A stretch of DNA of 64,000 nt from an uncultured Porphyromonadaceae bacterium (GTDB lineage: Bacteria; Bacteroidota; Bacteroidia; Bacteroidales; Coprobacteraceae): assembly GCA_900545915.1 (NCBI GenBank), contig URAV01000018.1, positions 1 through 64,000 of the forward strand, read 5' to 3'. The notes under the pieces were generated by a model. That model was not told the origin of the DNA and did no database searches. It saw only the letters and a list, made by a program, of their open reading frames with translations. Below are positions 9,526-18,775 of the stretch, piece after piece. Numbering within the stretch: the first letter of the stretch is position 1; each line of letters starts with the position of its first letter. The position numbers and the translations under genes are program-made.

Positions 9526-9561
9526 AAAATAATTCCGGAGAAGAATGTCCGGAATTATTTT
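9526..9561. terminator. Bidirectional terminator between rodA and the DUF4301 gene
   Basis: A perfect 14-base stem pairs 9526-9539 with 9548-9561 (AAAATAATTCCGGA). It has A and T tails on both sides and lies between convergent genes. Confidence 0.8.
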
Positions 9562-9573
9562 ACAGCCTGTTAT

Positions 9574-11094
9574 TTATTGGTGTTGCTCTCTTAGCAAATC
9601 ATTAACTGTTTTTACAGGGTTGAATGTGGAAATCGGTACTTCGACGAATACGGTGTTCCAATCAGACATAGCTCCGTTCCATAATCCCGGTAATTCGAGG
9701 GCTTTCAATTCTTTTCCGTTTTTAGATTTCAAAGAAATAAATCCCGTATTTTTATCGACGAAGTCCGGAAGATTATATTTTTCTCCTTTTCTGGTTTTAA
9801 CGGCACAAACCAAATCTACCGGATTGAAATGAGTCGATGCGTCGAACATGGCTTTCGATTCGGAATTTTTAAGATCGATCTGGGAGCTTTCGAGAATTTG
9901 AAGAGAATAAGATCCGTCTCGATTATAAGCGAGGAACGGACCTCCTCCGGGTTCTCCGACATTCTTAACCATACCGCAAACACGAATGGGACGTTTTAGC
10001 TTCTTCAATAGATAAACAACTAGATCGCTGTCTTCAAGAATTTTTGTTTCCGGGTTGCGGATGAAGAGTTTTTGTTGTACAAATGCGATAATTTCCCGTA
10101 CGTTATCCATTGTATATTTTCCGCTTTCGAGTAGTTCGACATATTTATCTATCTGTTGTTGTAAAGAGATCAGTACTCCCCCGATTATTTTTTTGAACAA
10201 GACGGTCGAATCTTTAATTTTATCAGGTACGACGTTATCGATATTTTTGATAAAGATTACATCAGCATCGATATCGTTCAGGTTTTCGATCAAAGCGCCA
10301 TGTCCGCCCGGACGAAATACCATTTTTCCCTTGTCCCTGAAAGGTTCATTCTGCATATCAGCGGCGATTGTGTCTGTCGATGGTTTTTGTTCTGAAAAAC
10401 TGACTGAATATTTTACGTCGAATAACTTTTCGTAATCGGATTGTTTTTCGGAAACTAACTGTTTAAAATAGGGTAAATGCTCTTTTGATACGGTAAAATG
10501 CACATTGACATTTCCTGCGGCATTACGTGCATACAGAGCTCCTTCGGCAAGATGTTCTTCCATGGCTGTACGGCTAATGTCCCCGTAATTATGGAATTTC
10601 AACATTCCTTTGGGTAGAGCTCCATAATTCAGCCCCTTTTCTAATAACAGATTTGCTATTATCGGTTTATATTTTTGCTCTGTGATCAGAGTCGGAATAT
10701 CTTGCCCCTCATTTTTTACGCAGATGGCATTCAAGTCATTATAAAAAGCGAAGTGTGTAATATTGCTGAAGAATTTCTTCTCGAAGTCGGTAGTGGGCGT
10801 ATTATAATCGGCATCTAAAAATTCGAACAGATTTTTGAACATTCGGCTTGCAGCGCCCGAAGCCGGAACAAATTTTACGATAACCGGATTTCCCGACAAA
10901 TATTTTTCCCATATTTCGAGATAGTGCTTACTCTCTTTTTCGTCTAAAGATAAAATACCATTGCCGATAGAGGCAGGCGACTTCAACTTCAAAAACGGAA
11001 ATCCTGTTTTGAAACAAGACAACTGTTCTTCTATTTGAGATTCATTAATGCCTTTCTGCATCAATAAATCATGATCCTCTTGTGTAAATGTCAT
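9574..11094 (-). CDS. DUF4301 family protein
   Basis: A 506-residue cytoplasmic protein matching the DUF4301 family as I remember it: starts MTFTQEDHDLLMQKGI, with a conserved VPASGAASRMFK segment near residue 95 and FRPGGHGALIENLN near 270. No signal peptide or membrane helix. The GAASRMFK segment is reminiscent of nucleotide-sugar transferase loops, but I infer no reaction. A CAAATTTA box (TAAATTTG on this strand) at 11,133-11,140 may be its -7 element. Divergent from the Rel gene. Confidence 0.8.
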   Translation of the reverse strand: MTFTQEDHDLLMQKGINESQIEEQLSCFKTGFPFLKLKSPASIGNGILSLDEKESKHYLEIWEKYLSGNPVIVKFVPASGAASRMFKNLFEFLDADYNTPTTDFEKKFFSNITHFAFYNDLNAICVKNEGQDIPTLITEQKYKPIIANLLLEKGLNYGALPKGMLKFHNYGDISRTAMEEHLAEGALYARNAAGNVNVHFTVSKEHLPYFKQLVSEKQSDYEKLFDVKYSVSFSEQKPSTDTIAADMQNEPFRDKGKMVFRPGGHGALIENLNDIDADVIFIKNIDNVVPDKIKDSTVLFKKIIGGVLISLQQQIDKYVELLESGKYTMDNVREIIAFVQQKLFIRNPETKILEDSDLVVYLLKKLKRPIRVCGMVKNVGEPGGGPFLAYNRDGSYSLQILESSQIDLKNSESKAMFDASTHFNPVDLVCAVKTRKGEKYNLPDFVDKNTGFISLKSKNGKELKALELPGLWNGAMSDWNTVFVEVPISTFNPVKTVNDLLREQHQ

Positions 11095-11182
11095 AGTATA
11101 TTATTTAGTTAATGATATGTTACAAAACCACTCAAATTTACAAAAACCTTATTAAATTCGTGAATAGTAAGTTCAAAAAATA

Positions 11183-11190
11183 TATATTTG
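11183..11190 (+). promoter_or_regulatory. -7 element upstream of the Rel-type gene
   Basis: TATATTTG fits TAnnTTTG, 20 bases before the start codon. No clear TTG partner at the usual distance. Confidence 0.4.
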
Positions 11191-11209
11191 AATCGTTTTT
11201 AGATAATAA

Positions 11210-13438
11210 ATGATATGGATTATGGGAGAGAGTACATATTTTACCGTTTCTGAACGGAAAGAGCTCTTGGTTGCTTACCGGGCATTGTGGCGATCCTCTC
11301 ATTCGTTGATCGGAGAAGACGACTTTAGACGTATTCGTGAAATGATTACCGATGCGATAAAAAAAGGTAATTATTTACGAGACAAGAAGGGTATAAATGT
11401 CTTGTTGAGAAATATTAATACGGCTCTTATCCTTTCCAAAGAGGTCGGTCTTGAACGTAGTACGTTAATTTCGGTCTTGATTTATAATTTGATTTCAGGG
11501 GGAAGTTATACCAATGAACAAGTCGAAGCTATATTTGGATCTGATATAGCGAAAATCATACGCGGATTAATTAAAGCGAACGGCCTTTACGCTAAACAGG
11601 CGACAGTAGAGAGCGATAATTTCAGAAAATTATTGTTGACTTTTGCAGAAGATGTGAGGGTCATCATTATTATGATTGCAGATCGGTTATGTCTGATGAG
11701 GATGATAAATCATCATCCGGATGAGCAGTTCAGAGTAAATGTCGCTTGTGAAGCATCTTATTTGTATGCACCTTTAGCACATCGTTTAGGGCTTTATACG
11801 ATTAAGTCCGAATTGGAAGATCTTGCTCTGAAATATACCGATCGACCTACTTTCAATGAAATTGCCCGGAAACTGAATGAAACGAAAGCTGCCCGGGATA
11901 AATATATTTATGAATTTATAAAACCGGTGAAGGCTAAACTCGAAGCTGCCGGGTTGAAGTTCGAGATTAAGGGAAGAACAAAATCTATATCTTCTATACT
12001 GAATAAGATCAGGAAGCAAAAAGCCGAGCTTGAAGATATTTATGATTTGTTCGCCATACGGGTAGTTTTGGATACACCTGAAAAACAGGAAAAGGCAGAT
12101 TGTTGGAAAGTGTATTCGATTATTACCGATATGTACCAGCCTAACCCGAAACGGCTTAAAGACTGGCTTTCTATACCCAAAAGCAATGGATATGAATCGT
12201 TGCACATAACAGTGTGGGGACCCGAAAACCGTTGGGTCGAGGTACAGATACGAAGCAAGCGTATGGATGAAATTGCCGAAAGGGGATTGGCGGCACATTG
12301 GAAATATAAAGGTATAAAAAGCGAGAGCGGACTGGATGACTGGTTGAATAATGTCAGGGATATTTTAGAGTCTGCCGATGCTACCGGACCAATGGAACTG
12401 ATGAAGGAGTTTAAGATGGATCTTTATGATAAAGAGGTCTTTGTATTTACTCCGAAAGGGGATTTGTATAAATTGCCTAAAGGTGCGACGGTTCTGGATT
12501 TCGCTTTTTTAATTCATACCGCTTTGGGTAGTAAGTGTGTTGGGGCAAAAGTGAATGATAAAAATCAACCGATCAAATATGCTCTTAAGAGCGGGGACAC
12601 GATCGAAATTTTGACTTCGCCTTCACAGACGCCTAAGCAGGATTGGTTGAATATTGTAGCGACCTCTAAAGCTAGGGTAAAAATTAAACAAGCTTTGAAT
12701 GAGGCTACTTATAAAGAAGCCGAATTTGGAAAAGAGTTGTTGCAACGTCGGTTTAAAAATCGGAAAATCGATGCCGATGAGGCGATAATGATGCGCTTGA
12801 TAAAAAAAATGGGGTATAAGACGGTAACTGATTTTTATTATGATCTGTCGCAGGAAAAAATCGATGTGAATGTTGTTATAGATTCATATCTCGATTTAGA
12901 CAGGAAAGAGAATGAAGAGTCGGCCGAGTCGCGTACTGCGGAGAATTATGTGCAACCGCTTTCTTCCGAAGAATTGGGGAAAGAGGATGTATTGGTGATC
13001 GATCAGAATTTGAAGGGCATAGATTATAAGTTATCGAAGTGTTGTAATCCTATTTATGGAGATGATATATTCGGATTTGTTTCTACTCAGGGAAGCATTA
13101 AAATACATCGAATGGATTGTCCTAATGCTTTGGCTTTAAGAACTCGCTTCGGGTATAGAATCGTTAAGGCACGTTGGTCGGGAAAGCAAGGCTCTCAATA
13201 TGCTACTGTTTTGCGTGTTGTCGGAAATGATGATATCGGTATTGTAACGAATATAACATCGATCATTTCGAAGGAAAAAAACATTACGATGAGGGGTATA
13301 TCCATAGACTCTAATGACGGGCTTTTTCAGGGACATATTACAGTTTTGGTCGATGATTTGTCTGCATTGAATGCTTTGATGAAAAAATTGAAGACGGTAA
13401 AAGGCGTGAAGAGTGTAGATCGGGTTACATTGAATTAA
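11210..13438 (+). CDS. Rel/RelA-type (p)ppGpp synthetase with degenerate hydrolase domain
   Basis: A 742-residue RelA/SpoT homologue. Order: N-terminal HD-hydrolase region (about 30-190), synthetase domain (about 235-345, with GRTKSISSI, IYDLFAIRVV, KSNGYESLHITV, VEVQIRS), TGS domain (about 405-465) and C-terminal ACT domain (about 665-740). In the hydrolase region the usual HD followed by ED is missing: residues 92-93 read YN inside LIYNLISGG, so ppGpp hydrolysis is probably lost, as in enterobacterial RelA. The start could also be ATG 11,222 (MGESTYF). A small lipoprotein gene follows after 22 bases. Confidence 0.9.
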   Translation: MIWIMGESTYFTVSERKELLVAYRALWRSSHSLIGEDDFRRIREMITDAIKKGNYLRDKKGINVLLRNINTALILSKEVGLERSTLISVLIYNLISGGSYTNEQVEAIFGSDIAKIIRGLIKANGLYAKQATVESDNFRKLLLTFAEDVRVIIIMIADRLCLMRMINHHPDEQFRVNVACEASYLYAPLAHRLGLYTIKSELEDLALKYTDRPTFNEIARKLNETKAARDKYIYEFIKPVKAKLEAAGLKFEIKGRTKSISSILNKIRKQKAELEDIYDLFAIRVVLDTPEKQEKADCWKVYSIITDMYQPNPKRLKDWLSIPKSNGYESLHITVWGPENRWVEVQIRSKRMDEIAERGLAAHWKYKGIKSESGLDDWLNNVRDILESADATGPMELMKEFKMDLYDKEVFVFTPKGDLYKLPKGATVLDFAFLIHTALGSKCVGAKVNDKNQPIKYALKSGDTIEILTSPSQTPKQDWLNIVATSKARVKIKQALNEATYKEAEFGKELLQRRFKNRKIDADEAIMMRLIKKMGYKTVTDFYYDLSQEKIDVNVVIDSYLDLDRKENEESAESRTAENYVQPLSSEELGKEDVLVIDQNLKGIDYKLSKCCNPIYGDDIFGFVSTQGSIKIHRMDCPNALALRTRFGYRIVKARWSGKQGSQYATVLRVVGNDDIGIVTNITSIISKEKNITMRGISIDSNDGLFQGHITVLVDDLSALNALMKKLKTVKGVKSVDRVTLN

Positions 13439-13460
13439 ATGATATTTAGATAGATAATAT

Positions 13461-14318
13461 ATGAAAAGAATCTTTTTTATTTCGATTGTCGGTTTAGCCT
13501 TGTTTTTGGGGGCATGTTCAAAGAAAAATAATCCGGCAGCCGAGCAATATCAGAAAGCAGAAGAGCTATACCGGCAAGGGGATTATGCTCAAGCTAAAGT
13601 TGCGATTGACAGTATTGCCAAGATTGATCCTCGTGCATTTGATGAAATTCGTGCCGGAATGCAATTGATGCGTCGTGTGGATTTGAGTATAAATGAGCGT
13701 AATCTCGCTTATGTGGATAGTTTGCTGCCTATACGTCAAGCCTTTCAGAAAGATTTACTCTCTAAATTTAAATTGCAGAAAGATGAGAAATATCAAGAAG
13801 AGGGTAATTATGTTTTCAAAAAAGACCGGAATGCCGGGAGTGTCAACCGTTCATGCTTGCGTATTCAGGTGACAGAAGATGGGCAGATGCAGTTGATGAG
13901 TGTCTATTTCGGGGCGACAAAATTGGATCATGAATCGGTAAAAGTTGAGCTGCCGGACGGGACATTTGCTCTTACAGCGGTTATTCCTTATGACGGTGCG
14001 AATAATTATCGTTTTGTAAATGCCGGAAATACGACTGAGGTTGTGACGTATAAAGGGAAACAGATGCGTTCCGTGGCGGATTTGGTTTATAATAGCAATG
14101 GTGCAAAAATAAAGGTAAGTTATGAAGGTAAGCGACCTTTCTCTTTTATTATGGATGATAATACGAGAGAAGCTATTAGCGCTTCTTATGAACTTGCTTT
14201 GGTGATGTCTGAGATAAAACAACTTCAGCGGGAAAAGGCTATTGCTACTAAGACTATCGAAATATTAAAGAAGCAAATTGCTGATCACGAACATGATAGT
14301 CTCGATAAAGAGTCGTGA
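13461..14318 (+). CDS. Putative lipoprotein of unknown function
   Basis: A 285-residue protein with an N-terminal hydrophobic segment and a lipobox ending LGAC (Cys 19), so a lipoprotein of the cell envelope is likely. Residues 25-60 (AEQYQKAEELYRQGDYAQAKVAID) look like one TPR-type helix pair. The middle is beta-rich, and the C-terminus (about 245-275) is a charged coiled coil (LQREKAIATKTIEILKKQI). I do not recognise a named family beyond that. It is 22 bases downstream of the Rel gene and probably co-transcribed. Confidence 0.8.
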   Translation: MKRIFFISIVGLALFLGACSKKNNPAAEQYQKAEELYRQGDYAQAKVAIDSIAKIDPRAFDEIRAGMQLMRRVDLSINERNLAYVDSLLPIRQAFQKDLLSKFKLQKDEKYQEEGNYVFKKDRNAGSVNRSCLRIQVTEDGQMQLMSVYFGATKLDHESVKVELPDGTFALTAVIPYDGANNYRFVNAGNTTEVVTYKGKQMRSVADLVYNSNGAKIKVSYEGKRPFSFIMDDNTREAISASYELALVMSEIKQLQREKAIATKTIEILKKQIADHEHDSLDKES

Positions 14319-14340
14319 TTAGAAATAGTATAGTTGGTTA

Positions 14341-14491
14341 GAGCCTGTATAAATTTTACTCGGGTCAGTTTTGAGAGTTTCTTTCGAGTATGTTTTTCTG
14401 ATTTTACGAGTATGATAGCGGGCTATCTGACGAGAGAAAACGCGAAAATGACCTGATAATACTTTTTTGTCGGAAAATTTAGACAGGCTCT
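14341..14491 (+). repeat. MITE-like repeat, well preserved copy
   Basis: About 151 bases with terminal inverted repeats: left end GAGCCTGTATAAATTTT, right end AAAATTTAGACAGGCTCT. Internal blocks CGGGTCAGTTTTGAGA and AATGACCTGATAATA recur in the other copies. It encodes nothing. Confidence 0.75.
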
Positions 14492-15181
14492 CAGAGTCTG
14501 ATAGATAGTGTATTCGGGAATATTAAAAAGGTATTTATTTTTATACAAGTTATTCCGCAAGAAATAAAAATTATTTCTTGCGGAACTTTATGAATTGCTT
14601 TAAATATATGATTACTTGTGTTGTAATAGTCTGTGAAGATCTAAGTAATATAAGAAACAAACCATAAATTTTTCTTTGTTAATTTTTTATTTTGAGAATA
14701 AAAAGCATTTAATAGAATTTCTTTATCGGAAAATTTAGAGAGGTTCTAAGTCTGTTTTCTTTTTCTTGCCTCTCTATTTGATAATATATATTTTTCTTGA
14801 TAATATCATTGATTATTAGATAAATATAGATATATATAATAATGATGTCAGAGTCCATAATTCGAGGGTTCGGTAGGGAATATTTTCTAATTTTGCAATA
14901 TTATTAAAATCGGTTTATAATTAGGAAATTATAGTGATTATTTTATAGTGAAGGCGTTTTTAAATATTACCATATATTAGAATTCTCGATATTTTTAGTT
15001 GTATGAATCTGGTGGAAATAAAATCATAATTGGTTTACGATATGTTTTAGGTGTTGGCCGATTGACGATTAATGTGTCGGGTTTGATTTAAGGTAAAATA
15101 TTAAACAGTTTCCCACGCTTTTTTATTGTGGTATTTGCTGATTCAGGGGAGACTATAGGCAATATATAATAATGATGTTAT
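14492..15181. other. Gene-free AT-rich stretch
   Basis: No convincing gene. It contains a perfect 13-base hairpin (TTCCGCAAGAAAT at 14,553-14,565 with 14,573-14,585), which may be a terminator left from a lost gene, and a partial repeat end at about 14,727-14,748 (GGAAAATTTAGAGAGGTTCT). Confidence 0.6.
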
Positions 15182-15937
15182 ATGGAATTTGTGAAGATTG
15201 TGCATGCTGTTTTTTCAAAAAGAATTTCTAAAACTCTTTTTTGTTTACTCTGTTTTATAGGAGTGGGAATGAGTGCTTATTCTCAAGATGTAATTGTTAA
15301 AAAAGACGGTGAAGAAATCAAGTCGAAAGTAATGGAGGTCTCCGGAGATGAAATTAAATATAAAATGTGGGATTATCAAGATGGTCCGGTGTATAGAATC
15401 CCGGCTTCCGAGATTTTTATGATTAAATATCAAAACGGAAAGAAGGATATAATGTCGACGTATGCTTCATCTTCGCAGAAAAGTGTTGGAGATAATAAAA
15501 AGTATCCTCGTTATCAAGGAGAAGTTAATCTCGGTTATGCTTTAGGCTTAGGTGAAAACGGTTTGGACAGAGTTGTTTTCGAAACTATTCATGGTTCGAG
15601 AATCAGCAAGTATGCTTTTGTCGGTCTCGGTTTTGGATTTAATGCGTATAAAGATATATTGAGTTTTGATGAATACGATGGCGATTTAGAAACCGTTTGG
15701 GGAATGACAGTTCCTGTTTTTCTTGATATGAAAGGTTATTATCCGGTAACAGATGATTTTGCTCCTTATATAGATTTAGGCTTGGGGTGTTCTATCGGTG
15801 TTCTGGAGATAGAAGGTTCTGGCTTTTTAGCAAATGTCGGTTTTGGTATTAATTATAAAAAATTGAACATCGGGATGAACTTTCAAAGTGAAAATAAGGC
15901 GAAGGGATTTGCTTTTAAACTTGGATTGGTATTTTAA
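15182..15937 (+). CDS. Predicted exported outer-membrane beta-barrel protein
   Basis: A 251-residue protein with an N-terminal signal peptide (hydrophobic stretch about residues 18-32, cleavage after SAYSQ). The N-terminal module DVIVKKDGEEIKSKVMEVSG to about residue 85 is a small beta-domain common in Bacteroidota envelope proteins. The rest alternates in a way expected of a small outer-membrane barrel (GEVNLGYALGLG, GLGFGFNAYK, FAFKLGLVF at the C-terminus ending in Phe). No specific function can be given. It stands alone with a terminator after it. Confidence 0.75.
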   Translation: MEFVKIVHAVFSKRISKTLFCLLCFIGVGMSAYSQDVIVKKDGEEIKSKVMEVSGDEIKYKMWDYQDGPVYRIPASEIFMIKYQNGKKDIMSTYASSSQKSVGDNKKYPRYQGEVNLGYALGLGENGLDRVVFETIHGSRISKYAFVGLGFGFNAYKDILSFDEYDGDLETVWGMTVPVFLDMKGYYPVTDDFAPYIDLGLGCSIGVLEIEGSGFLANVGFGINYKKLNIGMNFQSENKAKGFAFKLGLVF

Positions 15938-15963
15938 TAAAAAGAAAAATAACAGTAAAAATG

Positions 15964-15998
15964 GAATGAACTTTAAAGACAAAGTTCATTCTTTTTTT
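15964..15998 (+). terminator. Intrinsic terminator
   Basis: GAATGAACTTT (15,964-15,974) pairs with AAAGTTCATTC (15,981-15,991), followed by seven T. Confidence 0.8.
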
Positions 15999-16135
15999 AT
16001 AGAAAAGTATCGAGTGAGTTAGAAATTTTTTTGAGGTAATATTTAAGACTTTTGTTTTTTAGCTATTTGCAATCAGAATGTCAGTTCTGCTTTGATAAAA
16101 TAGTTTATAAATAGAAAATGTTTGATTGATATTCA

Positions 16136-16357
16136 TTAATAACGGAAAGCATAATAGTTTTCATTGAATAATTTGATTACACCATTTTTTTGTTTAATAC
16201 AAATTTTATTTTCTCTCGCCAACCATCCTGCTGCCAAAGCCGTACTTTCTGCACTTAAATCGAGTTTACGTGCTAATTCAGGGATTGATATTTCTTCTAT
16301 ATTTTTCATTGCCTGCCAGATTTTTCCGGCATTTTCACCGATGATCATCTTATCCAT
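16136..16357 (-). CDS. Small winged helix-turn-helix protein (PF10771-like)
   Basis: A 73-residue protein resembling the DUF2582 winged-helix family, which I recall as common in Bacteroidota. Motifs: IGENAGKIW at the start, the helix-turn-helix at about 20-45 (SIPELARKLDLSAESTALAAGWLARENKI). Probably a DNA-binding regulator; the target is unknown. It is alone on this strand, about 90 bases downstream of the candidate structured RNA at 16,447-16,655. Confidence 0.78.
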   Translation of the reverse strand: MDKMIIGENAGKIWQAMKNIEEISIPELARKLDLSAESTALAAGWLARENKICIKQKNGVIKLFNENYYAFRY

Positions 16358-16446
16358 ACAATAAATATTTAAAGGTTTGATAGAATAAATTTAACTTTTA
16401 GCAGCGATAAATACGCATGAAAAATTGTTGTTTATGTATAGAAAAG

Positions 16447-16655
16447 ACATAAAAAAAGCGTGGAGAGTTATCTTTCATGTATTGTAACAGGAACTACCAA
16501 TCCCCAAACGTTTAAATGAAAGGAACGCCCACGCATATATGACAGCGCAGGCGTCCAGCCATTTTTACACGTTTTGATAATAACATAAATTGGTAGTTTT
16601 GTTACAAAGTAAAAAGACTGGACGCTTTTCGATATGTTTTTTTCAATGAACACTT
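16447..16655 (-). ncRNA. Candidate structured RNA with complementary hairpin loops
   Basis: Read on the minus strand: a TATCTTTG -7 box (16,666-16,673), then helix A (CTGGACGC 16,618-16,625 with 16,551-16,558), helix C (CCACGC 16,529-16,534 with 16,458-16,463) and a T-run at 16,451-16,457 typical of a terminator. The loop of A (16,589-16,607) and the loop of C (16,482-16,501) are complementary over two blocks: ACTACCAAT/ATTGGTAGT and TTGTAACA/TGTTACAA. Promoter, helices and terminator together suggest a transcribed RNA of about 200 bases. It also contains a 61-codon open frame, which I take as fortuitous. No RNA family is assigned. Confidence 0.5.
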
Positions 16656-16723
16656 ATTTATAAGACAAAGATAATTTTATTTTTGGTAAATCGGTATTAT
16701 TCTTTTTATTTTTTATTATTCTA

Positions 16724-16880
16724 AGAGCCTGTATAAATTTTGCACGGGTCAGGTTGAGAATTTCTTTCGAGGATGTTGTTGTGTAACTGGCTGTCTGATG
16801 AATGAAAACGGGAAAAAAGACCGGAAAAAACGTAAAAATGACCTGATCGTGTTTCTTTGTTGACAAGTTTAGTCAGGTTA
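16724..16880 (+). repeat. MITE-like repeat copy
   Basis: About 157 bases, starting AGAGCCTGTATAAATTTTG and ending with a diverged AAGTTTAGTCAGG. It shares the internal blocks CGGGTCAG, GACCGGAA and AATGACCTGAT with the other copies. Confidence 0.7.
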
Positions 16881-16967
16881 TTAATCCGTAAGAATAAATT
16901 GGTGATTTATCGCACATTATTTCAATACGATAAATTTATAAATGATTGAGAAGATCGCAAGACTTGA

Positions 16968-18002
16968 TTAGTTCAAATGATTTTGTTTTACCCAATTAAA
17001 AATAGCCTGATAAGTTGCATCTCTGGCTTCTTTCTTGGAAAGAATAAGATCATGCATTCCGTCTTGTATTTCTATTTCGGTAACTTTAGATCCCAAACGT
17101 TTGCCATACTTAGCGATATCTTTTACATCCAGCACACCATCTCCGGTTTGATGTTCGGGATTCCATTCGTCTCCGTAAACTGACCGACTGGAGTAAAGTA
17201 CCAGAACAGGACAGGGAATATCTAATCCTTTGTGTATTTTTCTTTGTCCCCGGTGGATAGCTCGTATCCATCCTGTTGTGAGAGGAGGAGATTGCATAAA
17301 TTTTTTTGTCGTGTCATACTCCCATTCTCCATGATGCGATTTTAATAAACTTTCTCCGTAAGCAGTAGAGATGCCTTGCTTTATTTTTGTTTTTTTAGAA
17401 AAAAGTGCGAAAAAAGAGACTGTGGGAATCAATATTTTTTCTTTGAACCAGCTTTGGTTCATGTCAAGAAACGGACTGTTTAAAATTAGTCCTTGGATGG
17501 GGAGAGCTTTTCTGTATTTGTGACAGAAAAGAGAGGTTATTAAACCTCCGGTAGAATGTCCCATCAATAAAATCTCACGATTTCCTTCCTTTTTTATAAT
17601 TTGCAAAGTTGTGTCTATATCGGCAAAGTATTCATTTAAGTTGTGAACTTGGAATGGATATTGATTGGATAGCATTGAACGTCCGTATTTTCGCAAGTCG
17701 ATGGCATAAAAATTAAATCCGGCGTCATTGAAGTGTTCTGCCAGTGATTTCTGAAAGAAATAATCGTTGAATCCGTGTACGTAAAGTATTGCTTTCGTAG
17801 TAGGGTGTGCGGCCTCTTTCCGAATGATAGTGATAATAACTTTTCCTTCATAATCATCGGGCATCTGTATTGTTCGTTGGACGAAGTTTCCTCCTAATAT
17901 ATCCGCGTGGTATTGAGCAAAGCTATTTATGCTGAGCGACAAGATTGAGAAGAGAAATAGTAAGATTTTTTTTCTCATGATTTTGATGTTGAGTTTTTTC
18001 AT
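16968..18002 (-). CDS. Exported alpha/beta hydrolase (lysophospholipase-like)
   Basis: A 344-residue serine hydrolase. A signal peptide is seen (KKILLFLFSILSLSINSFAQ). The fold motifs are LYVHGFNDYFF (oxyanion region), GHSTGG (nucleophile elbow) and a C-terminal DGMHDLI containing the likely catalytic His. Looks like the monoglyceride lipase/lysophospholipase group acting outside the cytoplasm. An internal ATG at 17,978 (MRKKILL) gives a cleaner signal peptide and may be the true start. Just downstream (32 bases) of a MarR-type gene on the same strand, which may regulate it. Confidence 0.82.
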   Translation of the reverse strand: MKKLNIKIMRKKILLFLFSILSLSINSFAQYHADILGGNFVQRTIQMPDDYEGKVIITIIRKEAAHPTTKAILYVHGFNDYFFQKSLAEHFNDAGFNFYAIDLRKYGRSMLSNQYPFQVHNLNEYFADIDTTLQIIKKEGNREILLMGHSTGGLITSLFCHKYRKALPIQGLILNSPFLDMNQSWFKEKILIPTVSFFALFSKKTKIKQGISTAYGESLLKSHHGEWEYDTTKKFMQSPPLTTGWIRAIHRGQRKIHKGLDIPCPVLVLYSSRSVYGDEWNPEHQTGDGVLDVKDIAKYGKRLGSKVTEIEIQDGMHDLILSKKEARDATYQAIFNWVKQNHLN

Positions 18003-18034
18003 TTAATGATAAAACAGCAAGCAGGAAAGGAAGT

Positions 18035-18490
18035 TTAATCTCCCAATGATATTTTCACATTATTGAATACTTTGTTCAATAAAATGCGGGCGGTTTCTAT
18101 TTCCTCCTCATTTAATCCGTTCAGAGCAGCTTTCATCGTTGCTGCAACTATGGGCTGTGTCATCTCTTCGAGATTTCGTCCTTTTTCAGTGAGATTGATA
18201 ATATTGATGCGTCGGTCGTTTTTATCTGCCGAACGAGTTACCAGACTTTGTTTTTCAAGATTGTCGATCAAGCGGGTCATACTTGGTTTGTCTTTGAAAG
18301 TCGCATTGCAAAGCTCCTGTTGCGTGACACCGTCTTTTGACCATAAATAATAGAGAACAGTCCACTGTTCTGGAGTAATATCTATGTTTATTTTTCGAAA
18401 ACTTCTATATAATTTTCGATTGATTGCTGATGATAATTTGCCGCTTAATAAAGCGAATAGCATTTCGTTGTCGATAGCAAGAAGGTTCAT
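18035..18490 (-). CDS. MarR-family transcriptional regulator
   Basis: A 151-residue winged-helix repressor-type protein. The recognition region is about residues 55-90 (GVTQQELCNATFKDKPSMTRLIDNLEKQSLV), followed by the beta-wing with the DRRINIINLTEKG motif conserved in MarR proteins. It probably senses a small ligand and controls the hydrolase gene that follows it; that link is inference from adjacency. A CAAAAATA box at 18,513-18,520 (TATTTTTG on this strand) is a plausible -7 element. Confidence 0.88.
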   Translation of the reverse strand: MNLLAIDNEMLFALLSGKLSSAINRKLYRSFRKINIDITPEQWTVLYYLWSKDGVTQQELCNATFKDKPSMTRLIDNLEKQSLVTRSADKNDRRINIINLTEKGRNLEEMTQPIVAATMKAALNGLNEEEIETARILLNKVFNNVKISLGD

Positions 18491-18700
18491 TATGTAATAA
18501 TTGTTTAGACAACAAAAATACGAACAATATTTTATTTTTTTAGTTGAGGTGTCGATAAAAAATGTTATTAATGCAAGCTGTATTCTTGTCTTGTTATATA
18601 TTGACTTCTGTGCATAAGAAGGTTTTAAAGGTTTCTTATTTGAGCGGACGATATTCTTGAGAAAATTTCAGAACCTTCTGAAATAAAAATAGCGAAGTGT

Positions 18701-18730
18701 TTGGATTTTAGTAAATAATGACTACCTTTG
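18701..18730 (+). promoter_or_regulatory. Promoter of the rpsF-rpsR-rplI operon
   Basis: TTG at 18,701-18,703, a 19-base spacer and TACCTTTG at 18,723-18,730: an excellent match to the Bacteroidota consensus. The leader to rpsF is about 45 bases. Confidence 0.8.
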
Positions 18731-18775
18731 CCCCGCAATTCAAAAATTTAAACTAACAAGTTAATTTAAACGAGT

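Noticed and set aside
16468..16653. 61-codon frame on the minus strand
   Set aside because: It coincides with the helices of the candidate RNA at 16,447-16,655 and has no protein-like features; the RNA reading explains the region better.
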